Shown here: positions 55,827 through 63,751 of the stretch, one piece after another | Numbering within the stretch: position 1 is the stretch's first letter | How the letters are laid out: each line of letters begins with the position of its first letter | Assembly (NCBI GenBank): GCA_016926235.1 | Contig: JAFGOZ010000315.1 | Location: 1-63,917, forward strand | Origin: Bacteroidales bacterium | GTDB taxonomy: Bacteria > Bacteroidota > Bacteroidia > Bacteroidales > UBA10428 | Length of the DNA stretch: 63,917 bases | Direction of reading: 5' to 3' | The notes under the pieces: model-generated | What the model was told of the DNA's origin: nothing | Database searches by the model: none | What the model saw: the letters and a program-made list of their open reading frames with translations, nothing else | Translations under genes and position numbers: made by a program

Positions 55827-56840
55827 ATGAACTCACAAATACTTCTCGGACATGGTAGCGGAGGGCAGCTCTCGCATGATTTAATCGAACGTATTTTCAT
55901 TAACTATTTTCATAACGATATTCTGGTTGACCAAACCGATTCGGCCATTCTATCAATGAATCAGGGCAACCTTGCGTTTACAACAGATTCCTATGTTGTG
56001 GATCCCATTATATTCCCGGGAGGTAACATTGGGAAAATTGCTGTCTGCGGTACAGTAAATGACCTTGCCGTTTCAGGCGCCGAACCAAAATACATTGCTG
56101 CCTCATTTATTATAGAGGAAGGGTTACCTTTTCAAATCTTACAGGAAATAGTAAAATCCATGGCCGAAGAAGCAGAAAAAGCCGGGGTGCTTATAGTTAC
56201 AGGCGACACGAAAGTAGTAAATAAAGGGAAAAGTGATAAACTTTTTATAACAACATCCGGTGTAGGAATTGTCCCTCCACACAACATGCATATTGCATAC
56301 GGAAAGAACATACAACCTGGAGATGCTATATTAATCAACGGACATATTGGGGATCACGGAATTGCAGTGATGGGGGCACGTGAAGTATTAAGCTTTAGCA
56401 ATGAAGTTCAGTCCGATTGTGCATCATTGAACCATCTTATAAAAAAAGTACTGGATGCTGGTGTTAATATGAAATTTATGCGGGATGCTACCCGAGGTGG
56501 AGTTGCTACAGTTCTCGCTGAAGTAACAAAAAAGCATAAGCTTGGTATTGAAATAGAAGAAGATGCTATTCCCATTAGAGAAAGTGTGAAAGGACTATGT
56601 GAAATCTTTGGTTTTGATCCGTTATATGTCGCTAATGAAGGGAAAGTAGTAATGATTATTGCGGCAGAGGATGTAAAAAAAGCCTTAGAAATAATGAAGA
56701 ATGAACCAACAGGCATGGATAGTATTCAAATTGGAAATGTAACAACCCGGCACCCCGGTAAGGTCGTTTTGAATACTTCGATTGGCGGTAAAAGGATGGT
56801 GGATATGCTTGCAGGTGAGCAATTACCCCGCATCTGCTAG
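55827..56840 (+). CDS. hypE: Carbamoyl dehydratase HypE
   Basis: Makes the cyanide group from carbamoyl on its own C-terminal cysteine. The 337-aa protein belongs to the PurM-like ATPase family, with GHGSGGQLSHDLIE at the start, then TTDSYVVDPIIFPGGNIGK and FMRDATRGGVATVLAE. The thiocarboxamide Cys is the last residue in LPRIC. It starts 32 bp after hypD. Its last 4 bp overlap the end of the convergent zinc-binding gene. Confidence 0.97.
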   Translation: MNSQILLGHGSGGQLSHDLIERIFINYFHNDILVDQTDSAILSMNQGNLAFTTDSYVVDPIIFPGGNIGKIAVCGTVNDLAVSGAEPKYIAASFIIEEGLPFQILQEIVKSMAEEAEKAGVLIVTGDTKVVNKGKSDKLFITTSGVGIVPPHNMHIAYGKNIQPGDAILINGHIGDHGIAVMGAREVLSFSNEVQSDCASLNHLIKKVLDAGVNMKFMRDATRGGVATVLAEVTKKHKLGIEIEEDAIPIRESVKGLCEIFGFDPLYVANEGKVVMIIAAEDVKKALEIMKNEPTGMDSIQIGNVTTRHPGKVVLNTSIGGKRMVDMLAGEQLPRIC

Positions 56841-57238
56841 TGATCGTACTCCTCGTAAAACCTGGACAGAGCCTCATTTAAATCTTCAAAAGCCACATAG
56901 TGCTTCTTACATCCGGCTCTTGAGCAAATACATACTTTCCCTCCATGATCCACTTTAAATTCGATCATCTCTGCTCCGCATAGATCACATATTTCTGAAC
57001 TATTCAATATTTTATCACAATGCGGACAAGACATTATGGCCAGATTACCATTTAAAATCTCGAAAGTACACACATATTCATATGATCCGTAAACGGAACA
57101 AAGATTAATATAACCTTTATCCTTCCCCATTTTAATTTTTAGCCTGATACTGGGTTTTTGGTTAATATACTGCTCAAAGTCCATAAGTGAATGCCCACAA
57201 GCCGGGCAGTTCACCTTCAATGAAACCATTTTTCCCAT
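56837..57238 (-). CDS. Small zinc-ribbon-type protein inside the hyp cluster
   Basis: A 133-aa protein I do not recognise, on the opposite strand between hypE and hypA. It has four metal-binding-type Cys clusters: CPAC (about 11-14), CPHC (71-74), CDLC (84-87) and C103-x-C105-x4-C110 near the end. The N-terminus MVSLKVNCPACGHSLMDF suggests a zinc ribbon with an amino-terminal beta hairpin. Start ATG could be 57238 or 57229. It ends 4 bp inside hypE. It may sense or deliver metal (inference). Its divergent start leaves 199 bp before hypA. Confidence 0.7.
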   Translation of the reverse strand: MGKMVSLKVNCPACGHSLMDFEQYINQKPSIRLKIKMGKDKGYINLCSVYGSYEYVCTFEILNGNLAIMSCPHCDKILNSSEICDLCGAEMIEFKVDHGGKVCICSRAGCKKHYVAFEDLNEALSRFYEEYDH

Positions 57239-57404
57239 GAAGTGTCCTCCATTTCTTGATTAAAAGATTACCCTATATTAAATATACGAAATTTTGGAAT
57301 AAAATAAAAGATTAATAAGCGATATGTGCCTTTGACACTAATTGTTTTCAAACACGTTATATTATGTATCCCGTTTATTTTACAACGGTTTCACAATTAA
57401 TCAA

Positions 57405-57412
57405 TATTTTTG
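57405..57412 (+). promoter_or_regulatory. Candidate -7 box TATTTTTG upstream of hypA
   Basis: A TAnnTTTG match 26 bp before the ATG at 57438. It implies that hypA has its own promoter, separate from the hypF-E operon. No TTG at -33. Confidence 0.5.
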
Positions 57413-57437
57413 CACAATTATATTTACTTTTATCAAT

Positions 57438-57779
57438 ATGCATGAATTATCCATCGCGGTTAATATTGTTGAAATAGCTGAAGCAAGCGCTCTAAAGGAA
57501 GGTGCACATAACATTAGTGAGATTACTATTGATGTGGGAAGTCAGTCAGGAGTGGTTATTGAAGCCTTAAATATGGCTTTGGAATCCGCAATTAAGGACA
57601 CTATGCTGGAATCTGCAAAAATAAACATTAACATTATAGAAGCAGCAGCCAGGTGCCTCGAATGTGGCGCCCGGTACTCTCCGGATGATTTGTTTACTCC
57701 CTGCCCCAGGTGTAATTCATTTCAAACAGAAATAACACAGGGCAAGGATTTAAAAGTTAAGTCTTTGACTATTGAATAA
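57438..57779 (+). CDS. hypA: Hydrogenase nickel-insertion protein HypA
   Basis: Nickel metallochaperone, 113 aa. Met1-His2-Glu3 supplies the nickel site, and the zinc site is Cys73, Cys76, Cys89 and Cys92 (CLEC...CPRC). The start is ATG 57438 because the N-terminal MHEL is functionally required; the frame is open from 57342. hypB follows 80 bp later. Confidence 0.96.
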   Translation: MHELSIAVNIVEIAEASALKEGAHNISEITIDVGSQSGVVIEALNMALESAIKDTMLESAKININIIEAAARCLECGARYSPDDLFTPCPRCNSFQTEITQGKDLKVKSLTIE

Positions 57780-57836
57780 TATCTCAAAAACCTTAAATAA
57801 TATTTTCATTACCAAAGGCTGCCCGTCAATTTTCAC

Positions 57837-57844
57837 TATATTTG
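57837..57844 (+). promoter_or_regulatory. Candidate -7 box TATATTTG upstream of hypB
   Basis: A TAnnTTTG match 15 bp before the ATG at 57860, so hypB may also be transcribed on its own. -33 not evident. Confidence 0.45.
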
Positions 57845-57859
57845 CTAAAAAGAAAAATC

Positions 57860-58681
57860 ATGTGCGATACCTGTGGATGCGAAGGAAACGAAAACAAAAT
57901 TACAATAACGAAGGCAGGGGAAGAACATTCCCATTCCCATAGTCACAGTCATGATCATGATCATCATGACCATGAACATACACATGATCACGATCATTCT
58001 CATGATCATACACATGACCACTCACATAGTCGTACCATTTCTGTTGAGCAGGATGTGCTGGGTAAAAACAACCTGTTAGCTGAACGCAACCGGGGATATT
58101 TTGAGGCAAAAAACATCCTGGCTTTAAACCTGGTAAGCTCACCGGGTTCAGGAAAAACCAGTTTGCTGGAAATAACTATTGCTGATCTGGGAAAAGAAAT
58201 AGTGTTCACAGTCATAGAAGGCGACCAGCAGACCATGAACGATGCCAACCGCATTGCAAAAACAGGCGCCGAGGTAGTTCAGGTGAATACCGGAAACGGC
58301 TGCCACCTGGATGCGGACATGGTAAACCAGGCCGTAAAAAAGTTATCTCCACCGGAAAAATCAGTTTTGATGATAGAAAATGTAGGCAACCTGGTATGCC
58401 CGTCATTATTTGACCTTGGTGAATCAAAGAGAGTAGTAATAATAAGCGTTACAGAGGGTGAAGATAAGCCCGTCAAGTACCCCAACATGTTTCAATCTTC
58501 GGATATCTGCATCATAAATAAAACAGATCTTTTACCATATGTAGATTTCAACGTTGAAAAGGCTAAAGAATATGCCATGAGAGTAAACCATCATCTGGAG
58601 TTTATTGAACTCTCGGTAAAATCAGGCGAAGGACTGGAAAGATGGTATACGTGGCTAAAAAGACAACTATTAAACCCCTAA
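57860..58681 (+). CDS. hypB: Hydrogenase nickel-incorporation GTPase HypB
   Basis: Inserts nickel into the large subunit with GTP hydrolysis. The 273-aa protein starts MCDTCGC, the N-terminal high-affinity nickel motif. Then comes a histidine-rich stretch (18 His between 23 and 56, mostly alternating with Ser, Asp or Thr), the P-loop SSPGSGKT (93-100), and later GTPase motifs INKTDLLPY. The start is ATG 57860 so that Cys2 is exposed. The His-rich tail is long for this family and suggests nickel storage. A small gene follows 4 bp downstream. Confidence 0.97.
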   Translation: MCDTCGCEGNENKITITKAGEEHSHSHSHSHDHDHHDHEHTHDHDHSHDHTHDHSHSRTISVEQDVLGKNNLLAERNRGYFEAKNILALNLVSSPGSGKTSLLEITIADLGKEIVFTVIEGDQQTMNDANRIAKTGAEVVQVNTGNGCHLDADMVNQAVKKLSPPEKSVLMIENVGNLVCPSLFDLGESKRVVIISVTEGEDKPVKYPNMFQSSDICIINKTDLLPYVDFNVEKAKEYAMRVNHHLEFIELSVKSGEGLERWYTWLKRQLLNP

Positions 58682-58685
58682 ATAA

Positions 58686-58943
58686 ATGGAAACAAGAATT
58701 CTTGGCATTCAGGTAAAGGACAGGCAAAATGATGCCGCCCAGTTACAACAGGTGCTTACCAACTATGGGTGTTTCATAAAAACACGTTTGGGACTGCATG
58801 AAATGAGCGCTGAAAATTGCAGTTCAAAAGGGTTGATAATTCTTGAGCTGACTGGTTCTCCTGAGGATATGCAAAAGGTGGAAGATAAAATAAAAGCTTT
58901 GAAAGGTCTTGATGTCCAAAAAATGGTGTTTAATTCAATATAA
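58686..58943 (+). CDS. TM1266-like ACT-fold protein
   Basis: An 85-aa protein whose shape (METRILGIQVKDRQNDAAQLQQVLTNYG, then KTRLGLHE, then GLIILELTG and a final helix plus strand KVEDKIKALKGLDVQKMVF) matches the ACT-like TM1266 family. That family is described as a putative regulator beside [FeFe]-hydrogenase maturation genes. Here it follows hypB by 4 bp, in a [NiFe] setting. The ligand and target are unknown. The function name is recalled, not tested. Confidence 0.75.
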   Translation: METRILGIQVKDRQNDAAQLQQVLTNYGCFIKTRLGLHEMSAENCSSKGLIILELTGSPEDMQKVEDKIKALKGLDVQKMVFNSI

Positions 58944-58959
58944 GAATAATACTATATTA

Positions 58960-59122
58960 TTGATTTTCAATAGCCCCAACCTTTAGGTATGTAAAAAATC
59001 AAATTCTAAAACCGAAATACTCAGAATTTTGTAATTCAATTAATTTACAAAATTCTGAGTATTTCTCTATTCTTAGAAATTATTTATCCCCCTGGTTAAA
59101 ACCAGGGGCTATTGAAAATCAA
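58960..59122. repeat. MITE-like element with nested perfect palindromes
   Basis: A 163-bp block. Its 18-bp ends TTGATTTTCAATAGCCCC (58960-58977) and the exact reverse complement (59105-59122) are perfect terminal inverted repeats. Inside is a perfect 21-bp inverted repeat (59014-59034 and 59045-59065, 10-nt loop) and the hairpin CCCCTGGTT-aa-AACCAGGGG (59089-59108). No transposase lies inside. It lies just after the hyp cluster and may also stop transcription from both sides. Confidence 0.8.
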
Positions 59123-59157
59123 TCGAATAAATATCAATCTGAATCGTATCAAGTTAT

Positions 59158-59751
59158 TTAGTATATAAGGTTTATTCCAAACTCTTTTTTCACATATTCG
59201 ATCAACTGCGGAAAATACTCGCTGAAATTATCATCAAACTGCTGATAATTTGCCTGTATATTTTCAATGGCCGATCGGGAATTGTCTGGAAGTGATGTCC
59301 TCATAGACATCCGGTTTAACACCGCTTCAATACCTTCAAGTGTTTGGTAGGCCCGCATCCAGTTTTTCTCTATAAAAGAAGGCACAAAGCGCTGGACTTC
59401 CAAAGGCAAGATATCAATATTCGCTTTCAGTAACTCATGTATACCATGAATAAATTGCAGAAGAGGTTCTGACGAGAATTTTTCCCAGTTGATTGCTAAA
59501 TAGTGATCAAAAATCACATCCACGATTATTCCGGAATACTTGCGGTAATTTTCCTGAAAAATAACTTTTGCATTCCGAACAATCGGATGTTTATCGGTAA
59601 AATCATCTATCCCTCTGTGTAATAGGATTCCCTTCCTTATCAGTTCCGGATAATTCTCATAATCACGACCCTTCACATAGTCTCCTATAAAGTTCCCAAT
59701 CTTTATTCCATCCTCCTCCCCGGACAAGTACATATGTGCCAGATAATTCAT
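59158..59751 (-). CDS. ACP phosphodiesterase-like protein (AcpH/DUF479)
   Basis: A 197-aa HD-domain-like protein. Family-typical segments are MNYLAHMYLSG at the start, IGNFIGDYVKGR, ILLHRGIDDFTDKHP and YSGIIVDVIFDHYLA, which carry the metal-binding His and Asp residues (about 47-90). Known members remove phosphopantetheine from acyl carrier protein. No ACP gene is next to it. Isolated between palindromic repeat blocks. Confidence 0.88.
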   Translation of the reverse strand: MNYLAHMYLSGEEDGIKIGNFIGDYVKGRDYENYPELIRKGILLHRGIDDFTDKHPIVRNAKVIFQENYRKYSGIIVDVIFDHYLAINWEKFSSEPLLQFIHGIHELLKANIDILPLEVQRFVPSFIEKNWMRAYQTLEGIEAVLNRMSMRTSLPDNSRSAIENIQANYQQFDDNFSEYFPQLIEYVKKEFGINLIY

Positions 59752-59914
59752 AATTTTTTTAAAAAATACAGCTCAATATCAAAGATACGAATATATAGGT
59801 TTACTATCCACAAAATCTCATGATCTATACTGTTTTACTGCTTATATTAATGATATGTTTCTTAACAATAAGTAATTATGGGAAAAATACTGTATATTTA
59901 TTATGAATAAAAAT

Positions 59915-60005
59915 GGGGCTAAAGCCCTGACAAACCAATAGAATTATTGCCGTTGGCTTAAGCCAACGGCAATAAAGATCAATTACTGACCTGGGCTTTA
60001 GCCCC
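59915..60005. repeat. GGGGCTAAAGCCC palindromic repeat
   Basis: A 13-bp inverted repeat GGGGCTAAAGCCC / GGGCTTTAGCCCC (59915-59927 and 59993-60005) encloses a 30-bp perfect palindrome (59945-59974, centred on GGCTTAAGCC). The 504-bp gap from 59752 to 60255 holds only this and the next repeat block. Confidence 0.82.
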
Positions 60006-60103
60006 ATAAACCAGTTTGCTTGAAATAGTAATAAATATCTGTAGTGTCCGAACAAAATTTTATAAAATGAATACAGGCCTTATCAGAAGGATTAAATATA
60101 GCC

Positions 60104-60164
60104 CCCGGATAAATCCGGGTGTAAATAAATCCCTCCCCAAATTGCGGACTTTAGTCCGCAATTT
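60104..60164. repeat. CCCGGAT / GCGGACT palindromic repeat block
   Basis: Two adjacent hairpins: CCCGGATAAATCCGGG (60104-60119) and AAATTGCGGACT-tt-AGTCCGCAATTT (60139-60164). The pattern of two short perfect hairpins in an intergenic gap resembles REP-type repeats. 60165-60255 is AT-rich spacer before the next gene. Confidence 0.75.
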
Positions 60165-60255
60165 TAGCAGACTTGTTTTCAAGAGATTATCTTCATGTGC
60201 TTTAGCACCTTTAGTATAACTCCTATTTATAAGGATATCACTAAAAAATAATTCT

Positions 60256-61593
60256 ATGCAAAAACGAAATGTAATAATAATAGGAGCTGCCGGAAGGGAT
60301 TTTCACAATTTCAATACCTTTTTCCGTAACAACAATGAGTATAATGTAGTAGCATTTACCGCTGCACAAATTCCGGATATTGATGACCGTAAATACCCGG
60401 CTGAACTGGCAGGAAAAAATTATCCCAAGGGTATACCCATTTATGCTGAAGAAGAGCTCCCTGCATTGATAAAAAAATACAATGTCCACGATTGTGTTTT
60501 TTCATATAGCGATACTCCTTATTCAAAGGTAATGGGTATAAGCGCAATAGTTAATGCAGCTGGAGCCAACTTTGTCCTGCTTGGTAAAAAGGAGACCATG
60601 ATTAAAAGTAATAAACCGGTAATTGCCGTTTGTGCCGTACGTACCGGTTGCGGAAAAAGCCAGACTTCACGAAGGGTTATTGAAATTCTGATGAAAAAAG
60701 GATTGAAAGTGGTAGCTATAAGGCATCCTATGCCATACGGAAACCTTGCCATTCAAAAAGTACAGCGATTTGCATCAATCGAAGACCTTAAAAAACATAA
60801 GTGCACCATTGAAGAAATGGAAGAATATGAACCTCATATAGTGAGAGGAAATGTAATCTATGCCGGTGTGGATTATGCAGAAATACTCAAAGAAGCTGAA
60901 AAAGATCCCGGTGGTTGTGATGTTATACTGTGGGACGGCGGCAACAATGACTTCCCATTTTATACTCCTGACCTGCTAATAACAGTGGTTGACCCGCATC
61001 GGCCAGGTCATGAACTTTCCTATTACCCGGGTGAAGTAAATTTACGATCGGCAGATGTTATTATCATTAATAAAATGGATACAGCAGATGATAAAGGCAT
61101 TACCATTGTACGCGACAACATTTATAAAACCAATCCCGAAGCAACAGTAATTGATTGTGCATCCCCGATAACAGTAGATAATTCTGACCTGATAAAGGGT
61201 AAGCGTGTGTTGGTGGTAGAAGACGGGCCAACATTAACCCATGGAGAGATGAAAATTGGTGCAGGTATAGTAGCGGCCCATAAATTTGGAGCAAAGGTTA
61301 TTGTTGATCCTCGTCCGTATGTTGTTGGTAAACTTGCTGAAACATTCAGGAAATATCCCGGTATAGGACACCTTTTACCAGCAATGGGTTACGGGAAACA
61401 ACAATTAAAAGATCTGGAAACAACAATAAATACTACAGATTGCGAAACAGTGGTAATCGGCACTCCTATAGATCTTAACAGGATTATACAGATCAACAAG
61501 CCAACAACCCGCGTGTATTATGAGCTGCAGGAAATCGGCAAGCCAAGCCTCGAAGGTGTTTTGCATAAATTTATTCAGAGACACACCTTGTAA
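60256..61593 (+). CDS. Cyclic 2,3-diphosphoglycerate synthase-like GTPase
   Basis: A 445-aa P-loop protein. An N-terminal Rossmann-like part (NVIIIGAAGRDFHNFN, about 5-20) is followed by a P-loop VCAVRTGCGKSQTSR (about 123-137), then VDPHRPGHELSYYPGE and VIIINKMD, and a C-terminal helical domain with YGKQQLKDLETTIN. This order matches the family named after the archaeal cyclic 2,3-diphosphoglycerate synthetase. Most bacterial members have not been tested and may act on another phosphorylated or nucleotide substrate. Confidence 0.85.
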   Translation: MQKRNVIIIGAAGRDFHNFNTFFRNNNEYNVVAFTAAQIPDIDDRKYPAELAGKNYPKGIPIYAEEELPALIKKYNVHDCVFSYSDTPYSKVMGISAIVNAAGANFVLLGKKETMIKSNKPVIAVCAVRTGCGKSQTSRRVIEILMKKGLKVVAIRHPMPYGNLAIQKVQRFASIEDLKKHKCTIEEMEEYEPHIVRGNVIYAGVDYAEILKEAEKDPGGCDVILWDGGNNDFPFYTPDLLITVVDPHRPGHELSYYPGEVNLRSADVIIINKMDTADDKGITIVRDNIYKTNPEATVIDCASPITVDNSDLIKGKRVLVVEDGPTLTHGEMKIGAGIVAAHKFGAKVIVDPRPYVVGKLAETFRKYPGIGHLLPAMGYGKQQLKDLETTINTTDCETVVIGTPIDLNRIIQINKPTTRVYYELQEIGKPSLEGVLHKFIQRHTL

Positions 61594-61631
61594 TAGAACT
61601 AATTTAGGGAATTACAATGAAATTATAATGA

Positions 61632-61888
61632 ATCTCCATGGAATTATGTTGCTGAGGTATGGAATCTTGACAATTCCATAAGGAATCATTACGCTAAAAT
61701 ATGGCAGCATGATAATTCCCTATGGAATTATGTTGCTGCTACAAGGAAGCATGACAATTCCATATGGAATTATGTTGCTGCTGTTTCGAATCAAAGCAAT
61801 TCCCTATAGAATTATTACCCTGCTGCATGGAAGAAAGACAATTACTTGCAGAATTGTGATGATTCCCTATGGAATTGATGATAATTCT
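61632..61888. repeat. 42-bp minisatellite with AATTCCnTATGGAATT palindromes
   Basis: Six units begin at 61632, 61673, 61715, 61757, 61799 and 61841. The four central ones are exactly 42 bp. Each opens with an AATTCC-ATATGG-AATT type palindrome, followed by TATGTTGCTGCT-like sequence. Because 42 is a multiple of three, all frames stay open through it, and a 79-codon + strand frame (61709-61948) reads as IPYGIMLLL-type 14-residue repeats. That frame is more likely a shadow of the repeat than a gene. Confidence 0.85.
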
Positions 61889-61903
61889 TTTGTTTATCCT
61901 GTT

Positions 61904-62470
61904 CTAAGAAGGGAAGAAATCGTATTTCAATTTAAAATTTGGATTTAGGTCAATCTTCAGGGGATTAGTTGATTCAGGATGCTCGAAAATTCCCGGTTTA
62001 AACCTATCCCACCAGTCAGCCACGGCTTCAGCGCAATTCATGCGCTTCTCGGCATCAGGCCCTGTTTTCCCCGGCCACTTACCTGTAAGTATATACCATA
62101 TTTGCTCAAAAAGACTCAGAAAATCATATTCTGTATTTTCCAAAGCCGTGGTAAGGGCAATTTTGGATATCTCCTCCCCTCCCTCTTTTGTTAAAGGGTC
62201 AACAGGAGTTTTAATAATGTGATTCTTTTTCCCTCCATAGGTTTTAATATAGGGTGTGGCTGTTATACCTTTAGCCAACGCTTCAACAACATAGAGTTGT
62301 CCCCAGATATTTACACATAAAAAGCAATGATTGTATGCTCTGCGTGGAGGAAGTTTTAAAATTTTTCGGTATAAATCCATAAACCAGCTTACGATTTTAT
62401 TTATAAGTTTGGTTTTTACTACCAGGCCTATATCGCCGTGTTCAATGTTTAAGGTTTCAGGGTTTTCCAT
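61904..62470 (-). CDS. Permuted NlpC/P60-like cysteine peptidase-fold protein
   Basis: A 188-aa protein. The order of segments, GDIGLVVKTK near the start, then RAYNHCFLCVNIWGQLYVVEALAKGITATPY with a His, and a late NCAEAVADWW with a Cys, fits the YiiX-like permuted NlpC/P60 fold, in which the Cys follows the His. No signal peptide. Start ATG 62470 (MENPETLNIEHGD) is chosen because longer starts, up to 62584, would overlap porQ by about 100 bp. It follows porQ by 16 bp on the same strand. Substrate unknown; a lipid amide or peptidoglycan bond is plausible. Confidence 0.65.
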   Translation of the reverse strand: MENPETLNIEHGDIGLVVKTKLINKIVSWFMDLYRKILKLPPRRAYNHCFLCVNIWGQLYVVEALAKGITATPYIKTYGGKKNHIIKTPVDPLTKEGGEEISKIALTTALENTEYDFLSLFEQIWYILTGKWPGKTGPDAEKRMNCAEAVADWWDRFKPGIFEHPESTNPLKIDLNPNFKLKYDFFPS

Positions 62471-62486
62471 AGGTTTTGTGTTGATT

Positions 62487-63557
62487 TTAATTAGTATGGG
62501 TTTGTTTACGTTTAAAATCAGAGAAATTGGTACTGACTGAGAAATGATTGGTTGCACCTGCCAGATGATACGAAGCTTTACCATAACTTAATTGAAACCG
62601 GTTAAGCTTAATTCCAACACCCCAAGAAAATCCAACCATTGCCAGGCGGTCTTCAACCTGTAATTCCTTCCTGCGTTGATAATTATAACCCGCTCTCAGG
62701 GAAAATCCCTGAAATGGCAAAAACTCAACTCCTACAATCATATGGCGCATAAAGCCATCCCCGACTTTCTCCAGCTTTGTTTGTTCTTTCGTATTTTGTC
62801 CGAAAAAATCTGTACTCTCATCTTCTTCTTCCAATTCATAGGTCATATCAATATTTTGCAGCTGATGGGCAGTAAATGAAAACCTGAAGGGTGCATGCTG
62901 TAATCGCTGACTCACTCCCAACTGCATTTCAAATGGCAGAGGCTCTCTATGATTCGTAAAAGTGGTAATTTGTGTTCCTAAATTGCGGATTACAAAAGCA
63001 GCTGTAAAAAGTTTCTGTGCATTATAATATGTAATACCCCAATCTGTAGCAATTCCCAGTGAATTATATTTTTCAAGCGACGAATACAGAGGTTTTATAT
63101 TCACACCTACATGCCAGTTACTATCCAGGCTCCTTGTATATAAGATATTAAATGCATACTCAGCTGCTGTAAAGGTTCCTGTCTTCGTTCCTACCTCATC
63201 CGCGCCGGTAAATTCACCATAATTAATATATTGAATCCCACCGGCAATCATGCTGTTACCCTTATAAGAGTGTGCATAAGAAGCATATCCGTAGTTAATA
63301 TCCATGAAATAATTTACGTAACTCAAAGCCAGACTATTACTCATCTCCATTGATAACAAAGAAGGGTTTTGAAAAACAAGGTTCAGATCATTATCCCAAA
63401 TGGCTATTTGCTTCCCCCCAAGTGCAGCAACCCTTGCCGAACTATTCAGGTTAAGAAATTCATATACACCCCGGCCCCCTATCTGGCAATAAGCCATAAT
63501 AGTATATGACAGAATAAAGATGACAAGTAATCCTTTCTTAATTTCCTTTATTTTCAT
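62487..63557 (-). CDS. porQ: Type IX secretion system protein PorQ
   Basis: A 356-aa outer-membrane-type protein required, in known Bacteroidota, for type IX secretion. It has a signal peptide (MKIKEIKKG, then hydrophobic to about 25), then the PorQ opening GGRGVYEFLNLNSSARVAALGGKQIAI. A beta-barrel-like run follows with many alternating aromatic strands. The start is ATG 63557, preceded by AAGG on the minus strand; an in-frame ATG at 63584 is possible. It shows that the organism exports proteins by T9SS. Confidence 0.92.
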   Translation of the reverse strand: MKIKEIKKGLLVIFILSYTIMAYCQIGGRGVYEFLNLNSSARVAALGGKQIAIWDNDLNLVFQNPSLLSMEMSNSLALSYVNYFMDINYGYASYAHSYKGNSMIAGGIQYINYGEFTGADEVGTKTGTFTAAEYAFNILYTRSLDSNWHVGVNIKPLYSSLEKYNSLGIATDWGITYYNAQKLFTAAFVIRNLGTQITTFTNHREPLPFEMQLGVSQRLQHAPFRFSFTAHQLQNIDMTYELEEEDESTDFFGQNTKEQTKLEKVGDGFMRHMIVGVEFLPFQGFSLRAGYNYQRRKELQVEDRLAMVGFSWGVGIKLNRFQLSYGKASYHLAGATNHFSVSTNFSDFKRKQTHTN

Positions 63558-63751
63558 TGGCCTTGATGAAATAGAATATGACATTTGTAAATATATACCT
63601 TTAGGTTGTTTTTTACCAGTATAATATTATCAAACGGAAACGATTTAAATATAGTGTATTTAATTGACAAAAAAGTAGAGAAGATTGTTTTATCTAACGA
63701 AATGAAAGATTAATTTTCACAATCATATCGTATGAATATATTTAATCACTA

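Noticed and set aside
57900..58142. His/Asp-rich minus-strand frame opposite hypB
   Set aside because: It mirrors the low-complexity CAT/GAT codons of the HypB histidine tract. HypB is certain on the + strand.
61709..61948. 79-codon + strand frame reading as IPYGIMLLL repeats
   Set aside because: It is fully explained by the 42-bp minisatellite, has no ribosome-binding site and runs into the 3' end of the convergent gene.
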